Of a stretch of 64,000 nt of DNA, positions 34,475 through 47,739 are shown piece by piece. Origin of the DNA: Combretum micranthum (taxonomy: Eukaryota; Streptophyta; Magnoliopsida; Myrtales; Combretaceae). The stretch spans positions 248,001 to 312,000 of the forward strand of contig JAMXBD010000689.1 of NCBI GenBank assembly GCA_024138025.1, read 5' to 3'. The position numbers were made by a program, and so were the translations under genes. Within the stretch, counting starts at the first letter, position 1. Each line of letters opens with the position of its first letter. The notes beneath the pieces are model-generated. The model saw only the letters and a list, made by a program, of their open reading frames with translations, made no database searches and was not told the origin of the DNA.

Positions 34475-36041
34475 TTGGCCATTAATAAAGTGTAAATGGA
34501 ATACTTGTTACAAAAGTAAATAATTATTCTTTTTTATATGTTTATATATTTGTATTTTCATAAATAAAATTTATAATCAACATGAAGAACATGATACATA
34601 TCTGTGTGTATGTATATAATCATCAGCTTTTTAACATGCGCGACATATACTAATATTAGGATTTTTACATCCTAATATAAATTGTATAATTTTCAACAAC
34701 ACTCAACCATTTGTTATTATTTTCATTCTATTTACTTAACACTTATCTATCATCTATATTGGTTTTTTTTTTTTTTTTTGGCCCAATATCATCTATATTG
34801 GTTTACAACTTTCACTTTCTCAATCTATATTTATATTGTTAAACTAATATCATTTATTGTACTCCACAGGATATAAGAGGGAAGCAACTTTCTTATATTT
34901 ATAATGAATTTATTGTAAAAAATAGTGAAATAGATAATGGGCTGTTGTTTTTCTTTTCTTTGTTTCTTTTAATAATTCTTTCTATAAAAGTAAAAAATAT
35001 CTTGAGTTCGTACTACAGCTAGGAGCTAGGTAGTTTCGATATTTAAAGTTATTTTGTTTTAAAAATTTATAAATGAAGCCTATAAAATAATCCCAAGAGC
35101 AAGTTTGATGAAGAATTTGAGCTTATCTTGTAATCGAACAATTTGTTATAGCATCCACCGATACCTTCATCTTCCTATTCATTATTTGAAGGAAGGAACT
35201 ACTTCAATTTCTCTCGAAAGGAGAAGAATATAAATAAAATAGATATTGATCTTGTTTTACATTAATGAACACATATTGCAAAGGTAAAGCATTTTATCCG
35301 GATTGCATATCAAGAACTAAAGGTAAGCAACTCTTTTATTAGTTGCTTAACTAATAAATGAGGTTACATGACTTTAATAAGTTATTCTGCCAAGCAATCC
35401 AAAAAGGTTGATTTTTTTTTTCTTTTGTTGTTAATTTTGAATAATTTATATAATATCAAACTTATAAAAAAAATTAAAAATTATTAAAATATTTTATACA
35501 AGAAACTCACGGATAAAGTGGAAGGCGTCTTTAATAGAGATAGTTTACTTAAAATATTGATATGATATGTTAAGTAACTTTTTATATAATTTAAAGTGAT
35601 TTCACTTTAAACGAAAATAACATTACATGTTGAACATATAGTTTTTTTTTTTTTAATAAGATGGCCGAAGGAAAAACTATATGTTAAATACGTGATTTTA
35701 ATACGCTAAAATTGAACTTTTTTTTTTTTTTTTTGTCGAAACCAGATTTTATGAAAAACTTTCTCGAAGGACGGTTGACCAAATACACCACAATACTCTC
35801 TATTTAATGAAAAAGTCTTTATTGACGTTTCATTACCACTATAAAGTATTTACCGACTAATTCTTTTTATTTTCCCTTAAGGTCTATATATACAAATTAA
35901 TTATATATTATTGTCAGATCTGGTACAGGCACATTTTCAACCCCTTTTGGGAGGGGCCGAAAAAAAAGAACCCCTTTTGTAAAGGAACATATGTGGAATG
36001 CTGCATATGAAGTTCCAAATTAAATTCTAAAAAATATATAT

Positions 36042-36072
<31 letters not shown>

Positions 36073-36317
36073 AGTATGCAAATCAATGACGCAAGGTCAT
36101 TGTTTTGAAAAGTATCTATTTTCATTAATACACATGTTAAAACTTAATTGATATTTATACATATGACACCTTGTAAACAGTTACCCAATACTATTTATAA
36201 ATAGTTGAGGCTGCGGGGTCCCAAACAAACTCCAACACACATACACACAGAAAATAGAAAAAAGAAAGCCAAAAAAAAAAAAAAGGAAATAGGAACAAAG
36301 AAATCATGTTGAATTGC
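34475..36317. repeat. Inner repeat B1
   Basis: Counterpart of 21436-23404. It differs by a deletion of about 100 bp between 'ataaataaaat' direct repeats near 35236. It ends with a promoter copy and ATGTTGAATTGC (ATG at 36306). Confidence 0.8.
36191..36317 (+). promoter_or_regulatory. Promoter and first four codons of the 52374 gene, copy 3
   Basis: TTTATAAATAG box near 36194, the same leader as 23281-23404, ATG at 36306; the coding sequence is cut after four codons. Confidence 0.7.
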
Positions 36318-36454
36318 CTTTTGACCATCAATAAAGTGTAAATGGAATACTTGTTACGAAAGTAAATAATTATTCTTTTTGATATGTTCATATATTTGTA
36401 TTTTCATAAAGTTTATAATCAACATGAAGAATATAATACATAATTGTGTGTATG

Positions 36455-37381
36455 TAGGGGTGGACACGGATCGGTTTGGTTATTTTTCCACTCCAAACCA
36501 ATCCATTACGCAATGGTTTAGTTCGGATTAGAAATTTTCTAAACCATTAAATAACGGTTTGGTTCGATTTCGATTACGGATTAAATCAAAATTCTAATTA
36601 AAAATTTTCTTTGTTCTAGTTTTTTTTTTTTTTTTTTTTTTACATTTGTATAGATACTTAAATATTTATATTGCTTTACAAATATTATATTATAAATCAT
36701 GAAAAAGTACTTTATGAATTCATCATACTTTTAATCTATAGTTCTCTATAAAATTAGTTATCCATCAATAAAATACATTTACTAACCAATACATACTAAG
36801 TCATAATTTATAATTTTTAATAGAACAACCACGTCAATCATCTACCAATAAATTTAACCAAAATAAAAATTCATCTATCAACAAAATTCATCAACAAATA
36901 AAATGATCTGTTAACAAAATACATTAAACAATTAATATGTAATAAGGGTTTATAACTAAATAAATACATTTCATATTTTATAAAGTTAAAAACTATTAAA
37001 AAATAGTTCATCAGCAACAAAAATATATATTATGAGTCTAAAAAACAAATTTAAAAATGAATAAGTTGATTAAAATCAATATTCACCAAATAGTAAATAT
37101 CAAATGAAATGATATGAACATATATGATCTTTAATCAATCATCATAAAAAAAAATATATAATGTTATAACTTACAAGTAAAATACTATTATATTTTTCTA
37201 AAATGGTTTGGTTTGGTTTTATGGATTGGTTTGGTTTATTTTCCAAACTAAACCTTAAATTTACAAATTGGTTCGGATTGGAAATTTTTTTTAACCAAAT
37301 TGTTAAAAAAAATCATATTTTCAATTTGGTTTGGTTCAATTACAGATTGGTTTGGTTCAATTGGTTTTTTTACCACCCTTA
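36455..37381. mobile_element. Non-autonomous hAT-type element (block B copy), 927 bp
   Basis: Orthologous copy of the 23542-28672 element. Left end TAGGGGTGG; right end CCACCCTTA (one substitution). The same TGTGTATG duplications lie at 36447-36454 and 37382-37389. It is uninterrupted here and preserves the empty ATACT site (37182-37186) of the 4.2-kb insertion in block A. Confidence 0.9.
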
Positions 37382-37844
37382 TGTGTATGTATGTAATCAT
37401 CAGCTTTTTAACAAACGGGACATATACTAAATTAGGACTTTTACATACTAACATAAATTGTATGATTTTCAACAACACTCAACCATTTGTTATTATTTCC
37501 ATTTTATTTACTTATCAATTATCTATCATCTATATTGGTTTACAACTTTCATTTTCTCAATCTATATTTATATTGTTAAACTAATATCACTTATTATACT
37601 CCACATGATATAAGAAAGAAGCAACTTTCTTTATATTTATAATGAATTTATTGTAAAAATAGTGAAATAGATAATGGTTGTTGTTTTTTCTTTTCTTTAT
37701 TTCTCTTAATAATTCTTTCTACAAAAGAAAAATATCTAAAAGAATCTTTAAGAAGGTTAAAGTAATCAGGAAAAACTTTAGTCCGTCTTGGATTAATTAT
37801 CATATGAATTAGAGGGTCAACAAGTGAAAAAGTTGGAGGTAAAC

Positions 37845-38398
37845 TGATATAGACCAACTAAGATAGGGATTTTCGAGTAGACCATTGTCTACTAGGAGTA
37901 TACAGAAACCATCAAGATTTATAGATTATACAACATGAGCTGGATGTATACACATGAGGGTATGAAATTGTAACAAATTCAAGTAACAAAACATATGTAA
38001 AGTGTAAACAATATGATAGTTAGTTACTTTACAGTTTAGCCAGCTCAGATCCATGTGTAACCAACAATATAAATAGAAAGCAAATACATCAGAAAGGGAT
38101 ATCAAACCCTAATTTTTGGAAAGATGTCTCAGGAGTTCAGCTAACTCGAATAGGCTTAGTTTGTACCTACAAATACATCAAATCATAGTTAGTTTAATTT
38201 GTTCTTCTTGTGAGAAGAAATCAAAACAGAGAGGAGAGAGTGAACTTAGGGTTTCAAGTTGCAGAATTCAGAGAAAAGAGTGAGGTGAGGTTCAAACACG
38301 AGAGAACAGAGTGAAGAGCGAACCCTAATTCTTAGGGTAATTGTTGTTATTGGTGAACCGGGCCTATAGTAGGCTTATAGGATATGTAGGGCCTAACA
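37845..38398 (+). repeat. 5' LTR of gypsy element
   Basis: TGATATAGACC...GGGCCTAACA. It contains 'caatataaatag' near 38069, a likely promoter TATA. Confidence 0.9.
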
Positions 38399-38440
38399 TT
38401 TTTGGTGCTCTCGTCTTGCTTGTGATCTTTCTGTTTTCGT

Positions 38441-39225
38441 TTGATTATGTTATCTTCTTCATTCATGGTTCCTGAGACAAGATCACACAATTCGGCAGTA
38501 GACATGGATTTTTTTAAAAATACTCTATTAGCTATTCAAGAAAATATTACAACTTTGGGTTCTCGCATTGATAAATTGGAATTGAATCAGATTCATTGTA
38601 CTTCTATTCATACCAATCAGATCAATGATGATTCATCCTCTTTAGGGTTACATAGCAATACAGATTCATTGCTTAAGGGAATTAAGTTGAAAATTCCAAA
38701 ATTTTCAGCACCTGATGTATTGTGATGGATATTCAAAGCGGAACAATTTTTCAAATTTCATGATAGTAAAGACGAACAGAGGATTACCATTTCTTCCTTC
38801 ACTCTTGAAGGGGATGCTCTTCAATGGTATAAATAGATGCATGTTAACAAGTAACTGACCTCGTGGCCAAAATTTGTGGAAGCTTTACAGAACTGCTCTG
38901 GTCCATCGGCCTATGAGGATGTCCAGGGCTTTTATCCAAGCTTGTTCAGACATCAATGGTGGCTCATTATCAATCTCAATTTGAATCACTTTCTAATCGT
39001 ACGGTTGGTTTTTCTGAATCTTTTCTCCTTAGTTGTTTCATTTCTGGGTTAAAACCTGTACTTAGAAGAGAATTACAAATTTCACGCCCTAAGAACATGA
39101 TGGATGCTATTTGGCTTGCACGATTACATGAGGATAATCTAAATGATCAATACAAAGCATTTAAACCCTATAATCCTACTGTTCTGGTTTCAACTATTCC
39201 ATTACAATTTTCTAAACCATAATTT
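38441..39225 (+). pseudogene. gypsy gag, disrupted
   Basis: Opens at 38441, stops near 38725, resumes through FTLEGDALQWYK (38800-38836), then shifts to the frame starting 38956 (SQFESLSNRT, CFISGLKPVLRRELQ). These are retrotransposon-gag (PF03732-type) core features. At least two stops and one frameshift are present. Confidence 0.85.
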
Positions 39226-39990
39226 TCTCCTTCATCTTCTACTACTGTTACTACTTACTACAAGTAAACCCTCTTTGCCTATTAAACGTTTGAGTCCTGA
39301 AGAAATGCAAGTAAGATGTGACAAAGGATTATGTTTTAACTGTGATGAAAAATTTCATAGAAATCACAAGTGCAAGGCCAAATTTTTAGTTCTATTGTCT
39401 ATTCATGAGTCTAAGGATGTGGAGGACGTACCTGAGAGTGTAGATATTCTGGAAACTGACACTGTTGAGGATACTTCATGTACAATCAGTTGCCATGCTT
39501 TAAATGGAGAGGCTATCCCAAAAACCCTAAGGTTTCAAGGTACTGTCTACAATTCCAATTTGTCAGTTTTGGTGGATTCGAGTGGTACCCACAACTTTAT
39601 TCAAAGTCGTGTTGCTAAACATTTAGGTTTAACAGTTCATAAAGCTCCACAGTTTTCCGTCATGATAGGAAATGGAGAAAAGCTCCAATGCGATGGGATT
39701 TGCAAAGACATTCTTGTGCAAATCTAAGGCATTGTTTTTGTCACTTCTTTTTATGTCTTACCTATTCAGGGAGCTGAACTAGTACTGGGCGTACAATGGT
39801 TGCAGGATTTAAGACCTCTTACTATAGACTACTCTGCTTTAACCATGCAATTTTTGCATCAGGGTCAGTCTATCACATTGATAGGGGATCGTTCTACTTC
39901 TATGGGACAGATTACTCATCACCAGTTACGCAGACTTATCAGTAAGAACTCAATGGCTACTTGTTTTCAATTAGTGGCTTAGACAGGCGA
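39226..39990 (+). pseudogene. gypsy zinc knuckle and protease, disrupted
   Basis: The CCHC knuckle CFNCDEKFHRNHKC (about 39332-39373) is intact. The protease active-site region reads LVDSSGTHNFI where D-S-G-(S/A)-T-H is usual. One stop at 39725 precedes the remaining LGVQWLQDL part. Confidence 0.85.
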
Positions 39991-40033
39991 TTCTTCACAT
40001 GAATTCACCAACATTCCACTTATTACAAGTGTT

Positions 40034-41480
40034 TTGGGCAAATTTCCTCATATTTTTGAGACACTGTCATCATTGCCACCATTACGTGATATACAACATC
40101 AGATCACTTTACAAGAAGGTGTTTCTGCTATCAATGTCAAATCTTACCGATACCCACATTTTCAAAAAGGAGAGATCGAGAAACAAATCAAAAACATGTT
40201 GGAACAGGGATTGATAAAGTGTAGCACTAGTCCTTTCTCTTCACCTGTTCTTTTGGTGAAAAAAAAAATAGGACATGACGCTTTTGTGTTGACTATAGTG
40301 CTCTGAATGCAGCCACGGTGAAAGATGAATTTCCTATCCCAACTATTGATGAATTGTTGGATGAGTTACATGGGGCTACAATTTTTTCTAAATTGGATTT
40401 AAGGACAGGATATCATCAGATTCGAATGCATCCTAGGGATGTTGAGAAAACAGCATTTCGGACTCATGAGGGTCACTATGAGTTCCTAGTAATGCCATAT
40501 GGCCTTTGTAATGCACCAGCCACTTTTCAATCCATCATGAACTGAATTTTTAAGCAGTACTTAAGAAAGTTTGTCATTGTTTTTTTTTATGATATTTTGA
40601 TCTATAGTACGACTTTGGAGTTGCATGTTACACAGTTAGAATTGGTATTAACACTATTAGCTGATAATACCATGTTTCTTAAACAATCTAAGTGTGTTTT
40701 TGGTCAGCCCATTATAGAATATCTGGGTCACATTATAGGTGTTGATGGGGTTCGGCCTGAACCACATAAGTTGGAAGCTATTTCGACTTGGTCAGTACCC
40801 ACTTCTCTGAAGCAACTTAGAGAATTTTTGGGTCTCACAGGATATTATAGACGATTTGTCAAGTCTTATGCATCTATCACTAGCCTATCGACCGATTTGC
40901 TCAAGAAGGACAATTTTGTTTGGACTAATTAGGCTACTGCTACTTTTTAGCAACTGAAAACATCTCTCATTTCTGCCCCATTACTTGTTTTTCCTGACTT
41001 TTCAAAGGACTTTATTGTGGAGACAGATGCATCGGGGATTGGTATCGGAGCTGTATTATTACAAGAAGACAAGCCTATAGCTTTCTTTAGTAAAAAGTTA
41101 CCTTCTCACTTGTACAAGCAATCAGCTTATGTACGTGAGTTTCATGCAGTAATTAAGGCAATAAGGAAGTGGAGATAATATTTGTTGGGTTCTCATTTTA
41201 TTATTAGAACTGATCATCGGAGTCTTAAAGAGTTACTTACTCAGGTAATTCAAACTCTAGAACAACACAAATATTTGGCAAAGCTACTTGGCTATGATTA
41301 TTCCATTGTGTACAGAGCAGGCAAGGACAATGTAGTGGCTGACGCAATGTTAAGGAAGCATGATAGTACGTTTACCTATCTTGCTTACTCCTTACCACAA
41401 TTTGCTTTTACTGACCAGCTCAAGAAGGAATACACGACTTTACAATCTTTTCAGAAGATTATTGGTGATCTCCAAGCTGG
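40034..41480 (+). pseudogene. gypsy reverse transcriptase and RNase H, disrupted
   Basis: RT motifs: [51 protein letters not shown], then FFYDILIYS, where the family has FFDD: the first catalytic Asp of the x-x-D-D box is Tyr. A TGA interrupts at 40543. RNase H follows (VETDASGIGIGAVL, FFSKKL, TDHRSLKELL), with a stop at 41176. It cannot be active. Confidence 0.9.
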
Positions 41481-42856
41481 CTGACATTTGAAATGGGTTT
41501 TATATTGGAAAAATGAGCTGCTATACAAAGGTCAACAACTGTTTTTAGTTCCCACTTCAGCTTTGATTCCCATTTTATTACATGAATTCCATAGTGATCC
41601 TTAAGCTGGTCATTTTGGGGTTTTTAAGACCTATCGACGATTGGTGTCTCAATTTTTTTGGACTGGGATGAAGCATGATGTCGAATTGTTTGTCAAGGGT
41701 TGTTAGATTTGCTAACAAACTAAGTACAGTACTCGAAGTCCATATGGTCTTCTTCATCCTTTGCCAATTCCTGAACAGATTTGGGAGGACATTTCTATGG
41801 ATTTCGTCACACATTTACCTCCATCAAGGATTCACAGTGATATTGGTTGTGGTGGATCGGTTATCTAAGTACTGTCACATTGGACCTCTGGATACAAACT
41901 TCACTGCAACTAAGGTTGCTCAGTTGTTTTTATCCATTGTGGTTAAGCTTCATGGATTCCCTAGGAGCATTGTTCGCGATAGGGATCCGATTTCTCTTAG
42001 CAAATTTTGGCAGGAGTTATTTCGGATGAGTGGCACAAAATTGTTTACCAGTAGTGCTTATCACCTACAGTCAGATGGCCAAACAGAGGTCCTCAATAGG
42101 GTACTACAACAGTACCTCAGATGTTATGCATGGGACAGACCGACTAAATGGGTTAAATTCTTGCCTTGGGCATAATTTGCATATAATTCATCTTGTCATT
42201 AAGGTTCCTAGAAGTCCCCTTTTGAATTGGTTTATGGTCATCTTCCCCCCACAGTTCCTATGTATTTACGAGGGACATCGAAATTAGAGGCTGTGGACTC
42301 TGACCTGTTGTCCAGAGATCAAGTTTTATCTACTCTTCGAGCTAACTTACATAAAGCTAAACAGAGAATGAAAACACAAGCTGATAAACACAGAACAGAC
42401 TTGACATTTCAACCAGGAGATCTGGTGTTTGTCAAACTACAACCATACAAACAGACATCTCTAAGTGGGGATTATCACAAGCTTTCTAAAAAATTTTACG
42501 GGCCTTATCAGGTTCTCAAGAAGATAGGTGCCTCTGCTTATCAACTTTAACTTCCAGCTCAGTCTCACATTCATAATGTGTTTCATGTTTTGTGCCTTAA
42601 ACAAGCCTATGAGTCTGTCATTCCTACCTTAGAGTTGCCTCCTACGGTATTTTGAAATCACCCGTTATTGGTACCTCTTTGTATCTTGGGTACACAGATG
42701 ATTTAGAGACAAGGCTCTCAAGTGTCTCAATTATTAGTTCAATGGCAAGGACTACCTCCAGAGGAATTTAGTTGGGAAGATCTACCTAATTTCAAGCGTC
42801 TGTATCCCGAATTCTACCTTGAGGACAAGGTACTATTTCAAGAGAGGGGGGAAAAC
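41481..42856 (+). pseudogene. gypsy integrase and chromodomain-like tail, disrupted
   Basis: Zinc-binding region (LLHEFHSDP, C-x2-C), DDE-type core pieces ([33 protein letters not shown]) and a C-terminal LLVQWQGLPPEEFSWEDL chromodomain-like segment that in active relatives binds chromatin. Several stops and shifts (near 41604, 41704, 42174, 42548 and 42652). A purine tract AGAGAGGGGGGAAAA precedes the 3' LTR. Confidence 0.85.
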
Positions 42857-43430
42857 TAATACAGACCAACTAAGACAGGGATTTTCGAGTAGACCATTGT
42901 CTACTAGGAGTATACAGAAACCATCAAGATTTGAAGATTATACAACATAAGCTGGATATATACATACATGAGCTGGATGTATACACGTGAGGGTATGAAA
43001 TTGTAACAGATTCAAGTAACAAAACATATGTAAAGTGTAAACAGCATGATAGTTAGTTATTTTACAGTTTAGCCAGCTCAGATCCATGTGTAACCAACAA
43101 TATAAATAGAAAGCAAATACATCATAAAGGGATATCAAACCCTAATTTCTGGAAAGGTGTCTCACGAGTTCAGCCAACTCAAATAGGCTTAGTTTGTACC
43201 TGCAAATACATCACATCATAGTTAGTTTACTTTTTCTTCTTGTGAGAAGAAATTGAAACAAAGAGGAGAGAGTGAACTTAGGGTTTCAAGTTGCAGAATT
43301 CAGAGAAAAGAGTGAGGCGAGGTTCAAACACGAGAGAACGGAGTGGAAAGCGAACCCTAATTCTTAGGGTAATTGTTGTTATTGGTGAGTCGGGCCTATA
43401 GTGGGCTTGTAGGATATGCAGGGCCTAACA
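42857..43430 (+). repeat. 3' LTR of gypsy element
   Basis: Starts TAATACAGACC (TG end mutated to TA). It carries a roughly 20-bp local duplication (gagctggat...gagctggat) near 42949-42985 that the 5' LTR lacks. Confidence 0.88.
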
Positions 43431-44085
43431 TAAACCTTGTTTTTAGAGTGTGAAAGTACTAGAGTATTGACAGTGTGCTTCTAAGATTGTCTAGAGTGTT
43501 TGCCAGTGTAATCTAAAACTTTACTTCTAACCTTTTTCTTTTGTTAACCCTCTGATTTCTATAACGATTAATCCAAGATGGACTAAATTTTTTTCCTAAT
43601 TGCTTTAACTTTCTTAAGGATTCTTTTGTCAGTAACTTGATATTTGATGGATTTATTGGTACCGATATTATTTCTTCCTTATTTGACCAAAATAATCCTA
43701 TTCTCCAACTCTATATTCCTACTTGATACAACCCTCTAGGATTTAAGAGAGTAACAACATGATTTGAATAAATTTCTACATCTTTGTCTATATCTACTAC
43801 TTCTTCTAATTGTATTATATGATCTCCCTATCTTCTTCTTCCGATATTTATAATATTTAGTATTCGCACCCTAGAGGTTGTCTCTATATAACTTGCACTG
43901 GGATGGGATGATTGTAAAACATGTGATTCTCCAATGAATGGTCCAAGCCTAGAAATCTTCCATTATCTTGTCTATTATACATTTCATTATTATCCTTTCT
44001 TCACTTTCTTCTATGACTCTACTTTCTTGTTATCCCCTAATTGTTGTCCTCCGAACAAACTCATTATGATTATTATGTTATTTAT

Positions 44086-44490
44086 TTATTTTGAAAGAGA
44101 CTTCCACTCACCTTTCTGAAAATAAGCCTTTGTCTTTTCCATTTTCTTTTCTATTGGGATTTTTCCTAGTTTGTCAATTATTTCATCTAATTCCTTTTGA
44201 TAACTAATGTTACTACTACTTACACCTTTTCCTAATGTTTTTGTTCTTAAATTAGTCAAATTAAAACCAAGGGTTGTAACCTTTTGCTGAAGTTTTATGA
44301 ACAAAGCTATAATTGTATTGTTTTGCCTAATTATTGTCTCAATATATTCATTTGCTAACTTATATCCTTTGCTAAATCTTATATGAGGTTCTACTATGGT
44401 CTTTGTTTCTTCTAGAGTATACATGTAATCTTCATTTGCTTCTAATTCGCTATAACTATTGCTCATATTTACTTTATCCCATGAATGCAT
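44086..44490 (-). pseudogene. Coiled-coil ORF of the pararetrovirus-like fragment, 134 codons
   Basis: Open frame with an acidic start (SYSELEANEDYMYTLEE), then a predicted coil with YIETIIRQNNTIIALFIKL (about residues 48-66), reminiscent of the coil at the N-terminus of badnavirus-type polyproteins. It ends in a Lys-rich tail. The block A copy has stops. I cannot tell whether it is expressed. Confidence 0.45.
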
Positions 44491-44689
44491 ATTTTATTTC
44501 CTCAACTGTTGTTTCTTTCTTTTTTCCTATCCCAGCTAATTGTTTAGCTTCTTATTACTTCCTTTTGATTATTTTAAATTTCTTTCTTTTGTGCTTGTCT
44601 AATAGCTTTGATGTGTCCTAATTGTCTTAATTTTCTTTCTATATCAACATGTATTTGTTTTATATAGTCAACCCTTTCTATTAATTTCT

Positions 44690-44935
44690 TTATCTCATCC
44701 ATTCTCTTAAATGATTGTGAGCCTTATATAAAGTATCTAAATCTCTATGGACAGTTGCACCGAAAGATATGATTAAGTCTATGATACTATTTAATTGTTT
44801 ATGATCTGAACTCAATATATGGGTTGAATGCTTAAAATAACAAAGATGGAAAAAACTATTGTCTCCCACTTGTGGCCTATTATGTTCTTTAATTTCTACG
44901 TTCAACCATTCCAATCTTTTATTGTTCTTTTCCAT
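44690..44935 (-). pseudogene. Small ORF (ORF2-like position), block B copy
   Basis: 81 codons, four differences by eye from 30387-30632. Function unknown. Confidence 0.4.
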
Positions 44936-45008
44936 CTATATGTTTCAATTGTTTTCCTAGACCATTCATGTCTTCTTTATCTTCTAAATTTCTTAAATAC
45001 TCTTCAAA

Positions 45009-45218
45009 TCACTCTTTCATATAACCATACAACGTTTCTTTAGCTATTAATTCATATATCTCACCTTCCTCCTTTGATTCACAATGATCTTTTAAATTAC
45101 TTTCTATTTCTAGTTCTAAAACATAAACATACTGCTCTACTTCTTTTATATTTAAATTATCTAAGTTGTCTATTGCTAATAAGAACTCAAAGAAAAACTT
45201 TTTATAATCATAATTCAT
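45009..45218 (-). pseudogene. Small acidic ORF (ORF1-like position), block B copy
   Basis: 69 codons, a handful of differences from 30706-30915. Function unknown. Confidence 0.4.
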
Positions 45219-46013
45219 AAATAATCTAGATAGTCATCATTATTATTATACCTTCAAATGTTCTCTAGGATTAAGAATTATATCTATAATGTCATCTAAG
45301 ACATACAAGACTTCTGCTACAATATAAATGATAAAAATATGTCATATTAAAATAAAATTGATATTATCTTATAGGCTTACCCTTATTATATTATCTTCAC
45401 AAATTTGTATTTTTCCTTTTAACCCTTCAATAAACATATAATCATGATTAAGATACCTATATATATTTGCTCTTCTTTGATTATTTAAATAATTTAAACT
45501 ATATGGACTTAGGTCTTCAAATTTAAAAGACTTTATAATTGTTCAATGACATTATGTGTCCTTTTTACAAATTTCCTTAATCTTTTTTTTTTTTTTTTTT
45601 TTTTGCGTTTGTTCTCTAATATAAGCTTCAAGAAACAACATAATATGTATTTAGCCAATCTCCATATGATAACACACACAACTAAAACATAGTAGTAAAT
45701 AAACTAGATATCTAAAATTGAAATCTTAAGGTGTAAAGTTAACACTTATACCAAATTGAGGATCTTGCTATCATGGAAGAAGACCTCATGACAAAGATGA
45801 ATAAAAAAAATCTTAAAAAGAAATAATTTCATAAGAACGATCTCATGTCCACATAGTAATCCTTAGGGCTTTTTTTTTTCTTTTTAATAAATCTTATAAA
45901 CGAAGCCTGTAAAAATAAGCCCAAGAGCAAGTTTGATGAAAAAGTTGAGCTTATCTTGTAATCTAACAATTTGTTGTAATTCCACTGTTGCCTTCATCTT
46001 CCTATTCATTAGT

Positions 46014-46850
46014 TGCAAAAATTTTTAAATAAGATTGAGAGAAGTGCCTTAGAGAGCTATTATTTGCAAAATATTTTGAGCACTTTATTATTGTGGGTAA
46101 TTATCTTGTAATGTGGCTTGAATGGGACTGGGAGAGATTATTATAGAATTTGTACATGTAAAAGAAAAATATGGAAATAGAGCATGAATCTTCCTATCGT
46201 ATCAAGGAACTGCTTATGTTGAATGATATCATACTAAGATTAGTCTTTTTTTATTAAAGTTGGAAAATTATTAGAATGCAACCCAATAAAAACATTAATG
46301 CAATCCTTTGATGGTTCTTAGTAAGACCTTCTCCGATTTTGAAATTAACTTAAACTTGGTTGGTCATCTTCAAAGAATTAATTATACATATGCCTTTTAT
46401 TTTCGTGTTCACCACAAATACAAATCCTAAAGGAACCAACGACATAAATTTTTATTTGGCTTAAATTTCTCCTCAGTATCATTTAATTCGTCTGCATTAA
46501 CCTTTGCTTCTTGGAGTTGTAGAGGTATATCCACACTATCGAAGTTGGGTCCTAATACAAGATTATAGTAATAGTTACCTTTTGTAATGGTGATATATCT
46601 GCAAACTTTGCCTAGGTTCACGGTGGCAATACATTATAAATAATGAATGAATGTTTGCTTTATCAAAATTGGTGTTTAAATTATGTCTTCGCAACTTATA
46701 ATATGACATGTAAGTAAATTATATGATTTAACACAAATAAAATTATTAAAATTGTCATATATTTAATCACGATTGGTCGAAACAGTATTGAGACAGTAAA
46801 TGTTCATCTCATAAATAAAACCTACAATGTTAAGTCCTTTCCTTGTAGAC
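46014..46850. repeat. Unclassified 0.85-kb insertion in inner repeat B2
   Basis: Counterpart of 31708-32561, absent from A1 and B1. Confidence 0.5.
46427..46621 (-). pseudogene. Unidentified short ORF in the 0.85-kb insertion
   Basis: 64 codons (GNYYYNLVLGPNFDSVDIPL, then an acidic segment). The upstream part of the frame is lost and the block A version (about 32156-32345) carries an insertion of 'gttgagtcag'-type bases that shifts it. No family recognised. A remnant of the virus-like element is possible because both entered the same inner repeat. Confidence 0.3.
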
Positions 46851-47197
46851 AGGAACTACTTTAATTGTTCTTAAACCATCTCAGGAGGAGAAGACTATAA
46901 ATGGAATGTGTTCTGTTGTAAGTGTCGTATCTGTTTTCAAATGTATCTTTTAATAGATATTTAGTGTTGTTTTTACGTTAGTCCCATCCTATTTTATATA
47001 TTTCCCATAATGTTTATATATACAAATAAATTATATACTATTTCAATCTGGTATAGGCACTGTTTCAACCCCTTTTGTAAAGGAACATATATCGACTGTT
47101 GCATGTCCTTTTGTCTTTTAAAATTAAAATGTGATTTGTAATAAAGTGTTCCCATTAGTCAGACATAAAAAATATAAGTTTTAATACTTGTTATATA

Positions 47198-47662
47198 TGT
47201 TGGAAAAATAGGAAAGGAGGAGGGAAAACTTGAGGCGTGCTACGCACTGTCCTTAAGGATATTTCGCCAATACTGTTTAAGAACGGCGTATCACCCAGGA
47301 TTCAACAAGTCCTCTAGAAGATCTAGGATACATGAATAGTAGGAAAGAAGTAAGAACCCAGCGAGGAACAGGAGAGTAAGATAGAAAAATTAAAGTATAA
47401 AATATTAAAACGGATAAATATATATAAAACGAAGAGGTATTTGTAACAGGTATGTTGAAAAAATGTCTTTTCAAAATTGAAAGACACAACGGTTTGAAAG
47501 CACCCGAAAAAATACAACGACTGGTAATTAAAATTTTAAATGATCAAAAGACCTGTATCCGAATAAGATTTAATTAATTATTATTATTTTTTATTTAAAA
47601 AATAATATACACAAGAATAAAATATTCCTTTGAACTGAGCCAAGACATATGATTACACGCGT

Positions 47663-47739
<77 letters not shown>

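Larger units (their letters stand above)
37845..43430 (+). mobile_element. Complete but degenerate Ty3/gypsy element
   Basis: LTRs 37845-38398 (554 bp) and 42857-43430 (574 bp), TSD TAAAC at 37840-37844 and 43431-43435, and an unoccupied counterpart in block A at about 29125. Domain order is gag, protease, RT, RNase H, integrase and a chromodomain-like tail, typical of a chromovirus. Many stops and frameshifts and a lost RT catalytic Asp make it inactive. Confidence 0.95.
37737..45890 (-). mobile_element. Caulimoviridae-like endogenous pararetrovirus fragment, block B copy, split by a gypsy element
   Basis: Counterpart of 29030-31587. The gypsy element 37845-43430 sits inside its downstream end. 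The coiled-coil frame is better preserved here (44086-44490) than in block A, whereas the movement-protein-like part is more damaged. Confidence 0.5.
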
